The notes: generated from the letters alone by a model not told the origin. A stretch of DNA of 64,000 bases from Bacillus kwashiorkori (GCF_001375515.1 NZ_CTDX01000014.1:62001-126000); one strand, 5' to 3'. Positions 48,677 through 57,576 are shown, counted from the first letter of the stretch. Translations and numbers: made by a program.

Positions 48677-48814
48677 TTTAAGGTTAGGGGCTGTTTTTCT
48701 ATTTTATTGCATTTTACAATGATTAATTCCGTTTCAATCATGTAGCCTCAACGAATCACAACAACATTGCTTTAGAAAAGAGCCTTGTAAAAAGGTAGTT
48801 TCTTTAAGGAGGTG

Positions 48815-48921
48815 ATGGAAAAATAAAGTACAGGGTCATTCGTTTACTGTTTTTGGGACTTATTTCCTATTATTTGTTTTTAAAATTTCCAAATGATGAT
48901 TGGAGGAATTATTTATGGTAA
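48815..48921 (+). pseudogene. Short membrane-peptide frame interrupted in an A-run
   Basis: A near-ideal Shine-Dalgarno (AAGGAGGTGATGG, from 48806) precedes ATG 48815, but this frame stops at once (ATG GAA AAA TAA). One base over, the frame from 48823 reads KYRVIRLLFLGLISYYLFLK and then FPNDDWRNYLW before TAA at 48919, which overlaps the ATG of nagP. One extra A in the A-run would restore a 35-residue peptide with one membrane helix. Either a leader peptide that decayed or frame-slipping control. Confidence 0.4.
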
Positions 48922-50360
48922 TGAAATATTTACAAAGACTTGGTCGCTCCCTTATGTTGCCTGTCGCAGTATTACCAGCCGCCGCAATTTTAATGGGTAT
49001 TGGTTACTGGATTGACCCTTCAGGTTGGGGTGAAGGTAGTCCTATCGCTGCATTTTTAATTAAAGCTGGTAGCTCCATCATCGACAACATTCCAATTCTT
49101 TTTGCTGTCGGTGTAGCCCTCGGGATGGCAAAGGAACGAGACGGTTCTGCAGCATTAAGTGGTCTCGTTGCTTACTTAGTAACAACAACTTTATTGTCTA
49201 CTGGTACAGTTGCAATGCTTCAAGGAATTGACGCTGCGAATGTTGACCCAGCATTTGGCAAAATTGGAAACGCGTTTGTTGGTATTTTATCTGGTATTAT
49301 TGCATCTATGTGTTATAATCGTTTCCATTCAGTCAAATTACCTGATGCGCTGGCATTCTTTAGTGGTAAGCGTCTCGTTCCGATAATGACTTCTGCTTCG
49401 ATGATTTTAGTATCTGTTGTTTTATTCTTCGTATGGCCACCAGTATATGGTGCATTAGTAGCCTTTGGTGAAGGAATTGCGAAACTGGATGCTGTCGGTG
49501 CAGGTTTATATGGTTTCTTCAACCGTTTGTTAATTCCAACAGGATTACACCACGCATTGAACTCGGTATTCTGGTTTGACGTTGCTGGAATTAATGATAT
49601 CGGTAACTTCTGGGCTGGTACAGGTGAAAAAGGTGTTACTGGTATGTACCAAGCAGGTTTCTTCCCAATTATGATGTTTGGTCTTCCAGGAGCAGCGCTA
49701 GCTATGTATCATACAGCGAAAACTGCTAAGAAAAAACAAGCTGCATCTCTATTGTTAGCGGCTGGTTTTGCAGCATTCTTTACAGGTGTAACTGAACCAC
49801 TTGAGTTCTCATTTATGTTCTTAGCACCAGCACTTTACTTTGTCCATGCGTTATTAACAGGTATTTCATTAACTATCGCTGCAATATTCAACTGGACAGC
49901 AGGATTTGGATTTAGTGCCGGATTCGTTGACTTCTTTTTAAGTTCAAGATTACCTTTAGCAAATCAACCGTATATGTTAATTGTTCAAGGGCTTGTGTTC
50001 TTTGCTATTTACTATTTCTTATTCCGTTTCTTAATCGTGAAATTCAACTTAAAAACACCTGGACGTGAAGATGACGAAGCTGGTAGTGAAACTATTACTG
50101 CAGCACCAGGAAAAGAGAAATTCGCGGTTATGGCAGCAAAAATTTATGAAGGTTTAGGCGGAGACGCTAACGTTACTTCTGTTGATAACTGTGTAACTCG
50201 TTTAAGAGTAGAAGTGAAAGACATGAAAAAAGTAGATAAACAAAAAATTAAAGCTACAGGCGTACCAGGAATTAAAGAAGTTGGACCACACAGCATTCAA
50301 GTCGTAGTTGGAACAAATGTCCAATTTGTTGCTGATGAAATCCACAAAATCCGCAAATAA
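48915..50360 (+). CDS. nagP: PTS permease EIICB, N-acetylglucosamine type
   Basis: 481-residue PTS permease with a IIC membrane domain (about residues 1-385) and a IIB domain holding the phosphorylated Cys426 in DNCVTRLRVEV. There is no IIA. The start LGRSLMLPVAVLPAAAILMG and the IIC sequence are closer to NagE/NagP than to glucose permeases. It must take phosphate from another IIA of the glucose class, for example that of PtsG. ATG 48915 follows GGAGG. It is preceded by a PRD antiterminator; B. subtilis nagP is instead controlled by NagR. A terminator follows. Confidence 0.87.
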   Translation: MVMKYLQRLGRSLMLPVAVLPAAAILMGIGYWIDPSGWGEGSPIAAFLIKAGSSIIDNIPILFAVGVALGMAKERDGSAALSGLVAYLVTTTLLSTGTVAMLQGIDAANVDPAFGKIGNAFVGILSGIIASMCYNRFHSVKLPDALAFFSGKRLVPIMTSASMILVSVVLFFVWPPVYGALVAFGEGIAKLDAVGAGLYGFFNRLLIPTGLHHALNSVFWFDVAGINDIGNFWAGTGEKGVTGMYQAGFFPIMMFGLPGAALAMYHTAKTAKKKQAASLLLAAGFAAFFTGVTEPLEFSFMFLAPALYFVHALLTGISLTIAAIFNWTAGFGFSAGFVDFFLSSRLPLANQPYMLIVQGLVFFAIYYFLFRFLIVKFNLKTPGREDDEAGSETITAAPGKEKFAVMAAKIYEGLGGDANVTSVDNCVTRLRVEVKDMKKVDKQKIKATGVPGIKEVGPHSIQVVVGTNVQFVADEIHKIRK

Positions 50361-50370
50361 CAGAAAAACT

Positions 50371-50397
50371 AAGGTCCCCAAAGTTGGGGACCTTTTC
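50371..50397 (+). terminator. Terminator of nagP
   Basis: Perfect arms AAGGTCCCCA (50371-50380) and TGGGGACCTT (50385-50394) followed by TT. Confidence 0.85.
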
Positions 50398-50400
50398 ACA

Positions 50401-50414
50401 TGGGGTCAGACTCC
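50401..50414 (+). repeat. GGGGTCAGACTCC short palindrome-like repeat
   Basis: TGGGGTCAGACTCC resembles the GGGGACAGTCCCC family with A and T exchanged. It lies directly after the nagP terminator and encodes the last residues and stop codon of the OsmC gene on the other strand. Confidence 0.5.
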
Positions 50415-50855
50415 TAATTTTATTGTAACCTGTAATTCAAGTTCAACGTTTCCCTCTATGGCTCGGCTAATCATGCATGATTTTTCAGCTTTTTTTGCGA
50501 GGTTTTCAGCTAATTTTACATCATCGTCGCTTGCGTCTGCTTTTAAGATGATAATCGGCCGATGAATGATTTTCCTATAAGTAAATACCCCGTTCGTTAC
50601 ATTCACGATACCTTCTGACTCCATTGTTAAACTTTCTTTCGCGAGGTGTGATCTTTCCATCATTGCCGCAAGTGTAATAATATAACATGTTGCTGCGGCC
50701 CCAAGCAGCATTTCATCGGGATTTGTTCCTATTCCTGGTCCGTCCATTTCAGGAGGAATAGAAATCTTAGTTTTTAAATTTCCTGCATCAATTTCGCCAA
50801 CATCGTTTCGCAAACCAGGCCAATTTGCTTTTAAGTAAAAATGATGGTCTGCCAT
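50406..50855 (-). CDS. OsmC/Ohr family protein
   Basis: 149-residue peroxiredoxin-like protein. The family's two cysteines are visible in AAATCYIITLA and KKAEKSCMISRA, and NPDEMLLGAAATC is the conserved turn. It belongs to the OsmC-like subgroup rather than to Ohr, since the tail is IEGNVELELQVTIKLG. Thiol-dependent peroxide reduction is the family role. ATG at 50855 follows AAAGGAG. Its 3' end (last two residues and stop) coincides with a repeat-like GGGGTCAGACTCC. Confidence 0.85.
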   Translation of the reverse strand: MADHHFYLKANWPGLRNDVGEIDAGNLKTKISIPPEMDGPGIGTNPDEMLLGAAATCYIITLAAMMERSHLAKESLTMESEGIVNVTNGVFTYRKIIHRPIIILKADASDDDVKLAENLAKKAEKSCMISRAIEGNVELELQVTIKLGV

Positions 50856-51120
50856 CTATTTCACTCCTTTCAACAATACTTATAGTGTAATCCAGTTTTA
50901 GAAAAATTGCTAATATAGAAAGGAAGAGATTATTTATAGCTTAGTCATATTCGCCTCAACTTTTGGAAATCTTCCTTTAGCGCTTCACTCAAACAATTCC
51001 ATTGCTTATCATCGCGTTGCTTCCACAAAAAAAGCCTGCTCTTAAATAAGAAACAGACCATTAATTATTAGATCAGTTGTGCGATTTGAACAATTTCTTT
51101 TTGCATGGAATCAAATACCC

Positions 51121-51765
51121 CTACAACACGTAAAAAAATACGGATAAGAAATGCGCAGTGCTACCGAGCATGATGAAAATATGGAATATTTCGTGGAAAC
51201 CCCAACGTTTAAATTGAATGAATTTAGGTTTTGCTCCATAAATCACAGCGCCTACAGTATATAATATACCACCTAACACTAATAAGAACACACCTGTGCC
51301 ATCAAGTACTTTAGATAAAGGGGCAAAAAAGAAAACTACTAACCAGCCCATTGCTATATAGAGAACCGTTGATATCCAACGTGGGCAGTGAAACCAAACC
51401 ATTTTAAAAACAACACCAGCTAATGCGATTGTGTTAATTAAGATAAATAAAATCCAGCCGACCGTTCCTTTCATTGCAATTAAACAAAAAGGAGCATAAG
51501 TTCCGGCAATTAAAATAAAAATCATGGAATGATCTAACTTACGTAAAAAAGCAATAATGCTATCTCTTGCCGTTACCATATGATAAGTTGCGGAAGCGGA
51601 ATAAAGTAAAATCATACTAATTCCAAAAATGATTACTGCTGTAATTGCTAAAGTGGAGCCACTAGCAGATGCTTTAATGACCATCGCAAGCAAACCGACA
51701 AAGGAAAGAATGGCTCCGATTAAGTGTGTCAGTCCGTTGATTGGTTCACGAATATAAGTTTCCAT
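51121..51765 (-). CDS. trhA: PAQR/hemolysin III family membrane protein (TrhA/YqfA)
   Basis: 214-residue protein with seven hydrophobic helices. Family marks: EPINGLTHLIGAILSF at the N-terminus with the first conserved His, SATYHM, LRKLDHSMIFILIAGTYAPF with Asp-His, and the C-terminal GFHEIFHIFIMLGS. ATG 51765 has GAGGGGG nine bases upstream; the GTG at 51783 lies in that region. Members influence membrane fluidity in Bacillus. Transcribed divergently from the DUF1836 gene. Confidence 0.9.
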   Translation of the reverse strand: METYIREPINGLTHLIGAILSFVGLLAMVIKASASGSTLAITAVIIFGISMILLYSASATYHMVTARDSIIAFLRKLDHSMIFILIAGTYAPFCLIAMKGTVGWILFILINTIALAGVVFKMVWFHCPRWISTVLYIAMGWLVVFFFAPLSKVLDGTGVFLLVLGGILYTVGAVIYGAKPKFIQFKRWGFHEIFHIFIMLGSTAHFLSVFFYVL

Positions 51766-51908
51766 AAGTAAAATCCCCCTCACTACGAAATGTAGTTTTA
51801 ATAACTACTTATAATAATATAACCATTCCACCATGTAGTCAACATTTACATTTAAAAAATTTTCCTTTAAAATATACGTAACAATAAATAAAAAATGAGG
51901 TTTTTGTG

Positions 51909-52508
51909 ATGGAAAATATTATGCAAATATTGAAGCGACTAGACTTAGAAAAAAATATTACCTTAGATGATATTCCGAACATTGATTTATATATGGATCA
52001 AGTAATTCAATTATTTGAAAGTGTTTTTAACAGTACACGAAGAGATGAAAATGAAAAAGTATTAACAAAAACGATGATTAATAATTATGCAAAAGGAGGA
52101 CTTTTCTTCCCGATTAAAAATAAAAAATACTCGAAGGAACACCTTCTATTAATCAGTCTAATTTACCAATTAAAAGGAACATTATCAATTCAAGATATTA
52201 AGGCGGTATTAGCTGGAATAAATAAAAAAATTTCAGAAGAAGAATTCACATTAGATGCTTTCTATAATAGCTATATAGAACTAACAAAGAAAAATGTGTC
52301 TTCTTTTTATGATGAAATTCCTAAAACGGCAGAATCGGTGAAAAAAGAATTAGAACATTTTACTAGTGACAAAGATGCTAATTACTTAGAAAAAGCGCTG
52401 TTAATTACTTCACTTGTCCATATGAGTAGTTTGTACAGAAGAGTAGTGGAGAAATTAGTGGATTCCATCATTGAAGAACAAAGTGAGGAAAAGCCAAAAA
52501 ATAAATAG
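51909..52508 (+). CDS. DUF1836 protein, putative MerR-like regulator
   Basis: 199-residue helical protein of the DUF1836 family. The segment LTKTMINNYAKGGLFFPIKN followed by KKYSKEHLLLISLIYQLK looks like a MerR-type helix-turn-helix with its wing. ATG 51909 follows TGAGG. It is divergent from trhA with 143 bases between, so control of trhA is a reasonable guess but unproven. Confidence 0.78.
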   Translation: MENIMQILKRLDLEKNITLDDIPNIDLYMDQVIQLFESVFNSTRRDENEKVLTKTMINNYAKGGLFFPIKNKKYSKEHLLLISLIYQLKGTLSIQDIKAVLAGINKKISEEEFTLDAFYNSYIELTKKNVSSFYDEIPKTAESVKKELEHFTSDKDANYLEKALLITSLVHMSSLYRRVVEKLVDSIIEEQSEEKPKNK

Positions 52509-52611
52509 GTGTGATAAATGAAAGTAATGGTGGAATAAGAAAGTTTGCTTTAGCTAAGGTGAGTTCGTAAATATGTGGAAGTGGCTTATATATAAATCGG
52601 ATACTTAAACA

Positions 52612-52678
52612 ACATGAAAAAAAGCCATTTCCGAATAATTACCACTGTACAAGGTAATTTCCGACTTGAAATGGCTTA
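52612..52678 (-). terminator. Terminator of the EIIC-type permease gene
   Basis: AAGCCATTTC (52622-52631) and GAAATGGCTT (52668-52677) form an outer stem with a second inner stem (AATTACC/GGTAATT). The T-run lies on the minus-strand side (AAAAAAA at 52617-52623 of the plus strand). Confidence 0.7.
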
Positions 52679-52753
52679 TCGATATTTGTAATTATTCGTT
52701 TTACCACATGTAATTATTAAAAACTATCGGTTTATGCAAACTGACCAAGTCTA

Positions 52754-53773
52754 TTATTTCTTTTCCATCGTATGTAATTGCATGTCTCCGTACTTAATCC
52801 AGCCCTTTTTACGCATTAGTTCCGAAATTAATAAACTAATGATAGCTGGTCCAACAATATGTAAAATAATGATTTGTACTAACACATCTGTACTAAGACC
52901 CATCGTTTTAATCGTCATAATTTGGCCGACTAACCCACTAGTTCCCATGCCAGCACCAGCGGCATTATTTTCCATAACCCAGATAGTTGTACCTATTGGG
53001 GCGAGGAGTGCGCCTGCGATTGTTGGTGGAATGAGTATTCTTGGGTTTCTAATAATATTTGCGACTTGCAACATAGAAGTTCCTAGACCTTGGGCAATCA
53101 ACCCACCAAACTTGTTTTCCCGAAAACTGCTAATAGCAAAACCAATCATTTGCGCTGAACACCCAATAGTTGCTGCTCCTGCTGCAACACCATTTAAATC
53201 GAGCATGAAGGCAATGGCGGCACTAGAAATAGGTGCAGTTAACGCCAGTCCCATTAGAACAGCTACAACGATTCCCATTAAGATCGGTTTTTGTTCTGTC
53301 CCCCACATAATTAAGTCGCCAAGTCCTCTCATTAAATAATCAATTCCAGGACCAATCAATTTTGCAGCACTATAACCAGTGAATATGGTAACGAATGGTG
53401 TTACAATAATGTCAACCTTTGTTTCTTTACTTACTAATTTACCAATTTCTGTTGAGATTAGAGCAGCGATAAAGCTTCCGGCAGGTCCTCCAAGTGTTGC
53501 TCCAGCTGCTCCGGTAACAATTGCAGAAAAGATGACGAGTGGTGGAGCATTTAATCCGTAGGCAACAGCTACACCGATTGCTGGGCCCGAAAAACCCATT
53601 GCAAGTGATCCCATGTCTACCAAATATGGTAACTTAGCCTGTTCGCCAACCGTTTGGATAATTAACCCGATAATTAGTGAGGCGAATAATCCTAAAGCCA
53701 TACTACTTAAGGCGTCAATCACATACACTTTTGCAGATAGACTAACTCCTTTTCTTTGTAAAAATGCCTTCAT
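52754..53773 (-). CDS. PTS EIIC-type (EIIC_2 family) membrane permease
   Basis: 339-residue polytopic protein, Gly/Ala-rich, with about eight to ten helices. The pattern GGPAGSFIAALISTEIGKLV, LTAPISSAAIAFMLDLNGVA and GGLIAQGLGTSMLQVANIIR marks the PTS_EIIC_2 family, which lacks recognised IIA or IIB partners. No PTS phosphorylation domain is nearby, so it may be a permease independent of the PTS. ATG at 53773 follows AGGAGAGG. Substrate unknown. Confidence 0.78.
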   Translation of the reverse strand: MKAFLQRKGVSLSAKVYVIDALSSMALGLFASLIIGLIIQTVGEQAKLPYLVDMGSLAMGFSGPAIGVAVAYGLNAPPLVIFSAIVTGAAGATLGGPAGSFIAALISTEIGKLVSKETKVDIIVTPFVTIFTGYSAAKLIGPGIDYLMRGLGDLIMWGTEQKPILMGIVVAVLMGLALTAPISSAAIAFMLDLNGVAAGAATIGCSAQMIGFAISSFRENKFGGLIAQGLGTSMLQVANIIRNPRILIPPTIAGALLAPIGTTIWVMENNAAGAGMGTSGLVGQIMTIKTMGLSTDVLVQIIILHIVGPAIISLLISELMRKKGWIKYGDMQLHTMEKK

Positions 53774-53933
53774 TCGTTTTTCCTCTCCTTAGTGAATATT
53801 TTAACATAAGAAAAATTTTAAAAATTTCATATCTATTTTAATCGGAACTTAGAAAAAAGAAAACTATTTTTTCGTCAAAATTAGCAATTTCCGGGGAAAT
53901 AATACAAAATTCGCCGTTAAGTTTGTCGATTTT

Positions 53934-53970
53934 TTTATAAAAAAACAGACTCTTTTTTTACGGAGTCTGC
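53934..53970 (-). terminator. Terminator of queT
   Basis: CAGACTC (53946-53952) pairs with GAGTCTG (53963-53969); the T-run is on the minus-strand side. Confidence 0.8.
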
Positions 53971-53981
53971 ATTTTTCTTTA

Positions 53982-54467
53982 CTATATTTTCTCATCAAGT
54001 TTAACTTGTTTGTTAATAGAATAAATAATGGGCATTCCAACAGCCATGACAACAAATTCACCGATTGCTGCTAACATCCAAGTTTCCCAAAATGGAAATC
54101 CCATTGCAAGGTTTAATTCATAGGCGATGATAAACATCGTGAAAGTAAAGAATAACGTATTCACCGCCATTTTAACCCATACGTTTTTAATAAATCGAAC
54201 TACAAAAATCGTTAATCCTAATGTGATGATAGAGTGTCCAACACCGAAGAAAAGATCATAAGGTAATAAATTTGAAAAGAACAAATTACCAAAAAACACT
54301 CCGATAACGACACCGAAAAAGTACTTCTTATTAAAGACTACTAAATGGTTAAAAATTTCTGGGATGCGAAACTGGACGTTTGAAAAAGCAATCGGTTGAA
54401 TAATACCTGTTATTGCAATATAAAGTGCAGCAATGATCCCATTGACAACAATAGTTTTTGTTTTCAT
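53982..54467 (-). CDS. queT: Queuosine-precursor transporter QueT
   Basis: 161-residue membrane S-component of the ECF transporter family (formerly DUF988), with about five helices. Motifs: NGIIAALYIAITGIIQPIAF, FRIPEIFNHLV and PYDLFFGVGHSIITLGLT. A preQ1-I riboswitch lies directly upstream and includes the ribosome binding site, which firmly supports a role in importing preQ1 or a related queuosine precursor. The energising ATPase and EcfT subunits are elsewhere. Confidence 0.93.
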   Translation of the reverse strand: MKTKTIVVNGIIAALYIAITGIIQPIAFSNVQFRIPEIFNHLVVFNKKYFFGVVIGVFFGNLFFSNLLPYDLFFGVGHSIITLGLTIFVVRFIKNVWVKMAVNTLFFTFTMFIIAYELNLAMGFPFWETWMLAAIGEFVVMAVGMPIIYSINKQVKLDEKI

Positions 54468-54474
54468 CTAATCA

Positions 54475-54512
54475 CTCCTTAGTTTTTTTACGTGGGATGG
54501 TTTCGAACCACG
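54475..54512 (-). promoter_or_regulatory. preQ1-I riboswitch, translational type
   Basis: On the minus strand CGTGG (from 54512) is followed by TTCGAAACCAT, then CCACG closing stem P1, and an A-rich tail AAAAAAACTAAGGAG. This is the preQ1-I layout: P1 stem, ligand loop with conserved TTC, and A-rich tail that docks in P1. The tail contains the Shine-Dalgarno of queT, so ligand binding would hide it. Confidence 0.87.
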
Positions 54513-54754
54513 ACTTGAATCAGACTAGTAAGATCCAAGATTATTATTATAACAGTTTAAAGTCATAGTTTCAAAGTGAAGTTTTGGCAACAATTTGCAA
54601 AAAAAAAACGCCACCACTATGGTTATCGCTAAACGTTATTATTTCCTCCCTTTTCTGTAATTCGATTATTAATCAAAATGAATAAGCTAAGCAAATCCAC
54701 GATTAGTGCGTAAAAATGAATGGTTTATATACATATTAATAAAGAATTTTTTAT

Positions 54755-55129
54755 TTAAAAGCCGTCTTCAATTGCTGAAAATGGTATTTGTAGTCGATTT
54801 TCTACAATACGCAATCTTTGATTAAGGCGTTGCAACTTTCTAGTTTGACGTTCATTTTCACGGCTTAATCGAGTGATTTCCTGGCTCATACGTCTCATTT
54901 CTCCATTGATTCTGGTTATTTCTTGATTCAAACGACGAATTTCATCGTTTTGTCTCGTCAGTTCTTCTGTCTGTCTTTCGTTTTGTCTTTCTAACTGACT
55001 TACTCTTCTTTCCAAGTTTGGTTGACGGATATCATAACTAGAGTAGTCATACGTATTTGAAAAGGACGAATAACTAGGTGAGTAAGAATATGTTAGCATT
55101 TGATAAGGGGAATACTCGTTAGCATACAT
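54755..55129 (-). CDS. Tyr-rich, coiled-coil small protein, possibly spore-associated
   Basis: 124 residues. The first 35 are rich in Tyr and Ser ([20 protein letters not shown]). Residues of about 40-113 form an uninterrupted coiled coil dense in Arg, Gln, Glu and Asn, with regular spacing of L/I. The end is [16 protein letters not shown] precedes ATG 55129. An upstream CATATCGTA fits the sigma-K -10 pattern. Similar composition is common in spore coat proteins, so a coat role is plausible but unproven. No named family recognised. Confidence 0.7.
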   Translation of the reverse strand: MYANEYSPYQMLTYSYSPSYSSFSNTYDYSSYDIRQPNLERRVSQLERQNERQTEELTRQNDEIRRLNQEITRINGEMRRMSQEITRLSRENERQTRKLQRLNQRLRIVENRLQIPFSAIEDGF

Positions 55130-55164
55130 TGGGCATCTCTCCTTTTTTTAGTAGGTAAATCCAC

Positions 55165-55175
55165 TATACGATATG
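55165..55175 (-). promoter_or_regulatory. Candidate sigma-K/sigma-E -10 element
   Basis: Minus-strand CATATCGTATA fits CATANNNTA. No clear -35 was found at the right distance, so this is weak support for mother-cell expression. Confidence 0.3.
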
Positions 55176-55355
55176 ATAATTTTCAAAAACTGACAGGGCA
55201 AATTCATCAAGTGTAATGGATTTTATCCATTATCATTAATAAATACTTACTCCGTGAAAATCATTTTTGTTAAGCATATTGAAAATACAGTAGGAAATAG
55301 ATTACACTGTCTTCAGTATGATTGTTCTTTATAAGAATGGAGAGGGGAGATAGAA

Positions 55356-56120
55356 ATGGAAACAAAAGAAGTGAAAGAAAATAATGAAATAAGTGAGCTT
55401 TGTCTCCTCGCAGGGAAAATTATGTTAGAAAGTGGCGCAGAAACATATCGTGTAGAAGATACAATGATTCGAATAGCTAATGCATACGGTGTTCATAGTG
55501 CCGAAAGCTATGTCACGCCAACAGGAATTGTTTTTTCACTCGAAGGGGAATATCCAACAAAAACGAAAGTAATTCGAATATTAAAAAGAGGAACGGATTT
55601 AAATAAAATTGCTATTGTAAATAGTACTTCTAGAGATATTAGTACTGGAAAATATTCGGTAAGAGAGGCATATAACAAGCTGAAGGCAATCGAAAAAGCA
55701 AACTTAATGTATTCCGTCTGGTTGCAAGTGTTAGCTGCAGCGCTTGCCAGTGCCTGTTTTGTTATTATGTTCCGGGGAAGTTGGGATGATTTTGTTCCTG
55801 CAATATTCGCAGGTGGGTTTGGCTTTTTTATGTTTCTTTATATTGATCGCATCGTGCAAGTCAAATTTTTCTCTGAGTTTTCAGCCTCACTAATAATAGG
55901 GTTGTTGGCAAGTATTTTCGTTCATTATGGTTTTGGTAAAGAAGTAGACAAAATTATTATTGGGTCTGTCATGCCACTTGTTCCTGGACTGCTCATTACA
56001 AATGCCATCCGAGATCTAATGGCAGGACATTTAGTTTCCGGCCTCGCAAAAGGAGCAGAAGCTGTGTTAACAGCTTTTGCCATCGGTTCCGGAATAGCTG
56101 TAATTTTAGCTATGTTTTAA
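55356..56120 (+). CDS. Threonine/serine exporter ThrE-type, large subunit
   Basis: 254-residue protein of the ThrE (YjjP-like) family. The N-terminal 110 residues are soluble with ELCLLAGKIMLESGAETYRV and SYVTPTGIVFSLEG. Five hydrophobic helices follow, with IIGSVMPLVPGLLITNAIRD containing the conserved proline pair. It must combine with the small subunit encoded 34 bases downstream. In E. coli the YjjPB pair has been linked to succinate export, so the substrate is open. Confidence 0.87.
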   Translation: METKEVKENNEISELCLLAGKIMLESGAETYRVEDTMIRIANAYGVHSAESYVTPTGIVFSLEGEYPTKTKVIRILKRGTDLNKIAIVNSTSRDISTGKYSVREAYNKLKAIEKANLMYSVWLQVLAAALASACFVIMFRGSWDDFVPAIFAGGFGFFMFLYIDRIVQVKFFSEFSASLIIGLLASIFVHYGFGKEVDKIIIGSVMPLVPGLLITNAIRDLMAGHLVSGLAKGAEAVLTAFAIGSGIAVILAMF

Positions 56121-56154
56121 AAATGGCAATGTTAAAGAAGGAGTTGATCGGTTA

Positions 56155-56610
56155 ATGTTGGCACAGCTATTCACTAGTTTTGTTGCAACATCTGGATTTG
56201 GTGTCATTTTTAATGTACCAAAAAAAGCATTAATCCAATGCGGTTTTGTTGGGATGGTTGGCTGGGCGATTTACTTTTATATGGTGGAACAGCAAATAGA
56301 CTCTGTTCCAGCTAGTTTCGTTGCGGCATTTTTTATTTCCATTATTAGTCATATTTTTGCCAAAAGATATAAAACACCAGTTATTATTTTCACGGTTGCT
56401 GGAATTATTCCATTAGTTCCTGGCGGTTTAGCATATGAAACGATGAGAAATTTTGTCGTGAATGATTATAATATGGGAATCCAATTAGCTACTAAAGTTT
56501 TACTAATAGCCGGTGCAATTGCTATGGGGATTGTTTTCTCAGAAGTCTTTAATCAAATATTCCGGAGGTCATTGAATAAAATAGCAAAAATCAAACGTCC
56601 AAAGTCATAA
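56155..56610 (+). CDS. Threonine/serine exporter ThrE-type, small subunit
   Basis: 151-residue membrane protein of the ThrE_2 (YjjB-like) family with four helices. The motif TVAGIIPLVPGGLAYETMRN repeats the proline-rich loop of the large subunit. ATG 56155 follows AAGGAG. It completes the two-gene exporter; in other bacteria the two halves are fused. Confidence 0.87.
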   Translation: MLAQLFTSFVATSGFGVIFNVPKKALIQCGFVGMVGWAIYFYMVEQQIDSVPASFVAAFFISIISHIFAKRYKTPVIIFTVAGIIPLVPGGLAYETMRNFVVNDYNMGIQLATKVLLIAGAIAMGIVFSEVFNQIFRRSLNKIAKIKRPKS

Positions 56611-56705
56611 TAAAATTATCCTGATGAATATGTTAAGAAGTTCCAAATTAGATGCAATGAATAATCATTGATTTACTCAAGCAAACTATGTTTGAGGTGG
56701 TCGTT

Positions 56706-57167
56706 TTGAATAAACCGATGAAAACAGCACTGCTTACCATTGGATTAGCACAATTTATTAAAATACCATTAAGGATGCGTTCAACCGGAAAATGGGATTG
56801 GAATGTCTTCTTTGAGACAGGAGGGATGCCAAGCTCACACTCGGCAGGTGTTTCAGCATTGGCAACATATATCGCTTTAAGTCGCGGAATAAAAACAGTT
56901 GATTTCGCGTTATCAACCGTTTTTGGTCTTATCGTTATGTATGATGCACAAGGTGTCCGACGTCAAGCTGGGGAGCTAGGTCTGAAATTGAATGAGTTAG
57001 AAGAAGAAGTAGAAAGGTTAGCAGGTCAGAAAGATCGACATTATCATGACAGGAAGTCTGCTCGCATCCGTGAAAGATTGGGACATCAACCAATTGAAGT
57101 GGTCGGTGGATCGCTTTTAGGGATGATAACAGGTGCACTCAGCTATCTTTTGTTTGAGAAAAAATGA
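56706..57167 (+). CDS. yuiD: Divergent PAP2-family membrane protein YuiD
   Basis: 153-residue protein of the DUF212/YuiD family. The motif ETGGMPSSHSAGVSAL is the PAP2-like phosphatase signature, DAQGVRRQAGE follows, and GHQPIEVVGGSLLG is near the end. A TTG start at 56706 is chosen because GAGGTGG lies six bases before it; an ATG at 56688 has no binding site. Substrate unknown; membrane lipid phosphatase activity is inferred from the fold. Confidence 0.87.
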   Translation: MNKPMKTALLTIGLAQFIKIPLRMRSTGKWDWNVFFETGGMPSSHSAGVSALATYIALSRGIKTVDFALSTVFGLIVMYDAQGVRRQAGELGLKLNELEEEVERLAGQKDRHYHDRKSARIRERLGHQPIEVVGGSLLGMITGALSYLLFEKK

Positions 57168-57187
57168 TGTACATAGAAATAATAACA

Positions 57188-57274
57188 AGGCTGTCCGAGA
57201 GTTGCTTGATTCCGTATTCCATGTCACTAATTACGTCATGGACTTGGAGCAGGAGTTTTGGACAGTCTTTTTAA
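57188..57274 (+). terminator. Terminator after yuiD
   Basis: GGCTGTCC (57189-57196) pairs with GGACAGTC (57260-57267), followed by TTTTT; an inner CATG stem is present. The rest of the 409-base gap up to 57576 is AT-rich with no gene. Confidence 0.6.
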
Positions 57275-57576
57275 TGTGGTTTTCTCATTCTCAAATTGCG
57301 GATATTCAGTTGCTGCTTTTTTAGAATAGAGCATTATATTGTCTTGAAACTGAAAGGATATTGTAATTAATCCGTGAATATTATTTGATAGAATGAAATA
57401 GGTATAAAAGGAAAAGTAAGTTAAATCAATAATTGCATATATTTAAAAATTTCATTCCCTTATCCTATAAGCACATTTTCATAAATAATAAGCAATTCCA
57501 CAAAATCCGACAAACTTTGTAAAATATTTCATATACAATAGCGGTAATGAAAAATAAATTTTAATAGGTGATGCAG

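Noticed and set aside
52754-53773. Full PTS system at this locus
   Set aside because: Only an EIIC-type membrane protein is present; no IIA, IIB, HPr or antiterminator gene is adjacent.
53864-54061. Minus-strand frame of 65 codons overlapping the end of queT
   Set aside because: It overlaps queT in another frame and crosses the queT terminator; no binding site.
57133-57324. Plus-strand frame across the yuiD end
   Set aside because: It overlaps yuiD and contains the terminator stem; no start signal.
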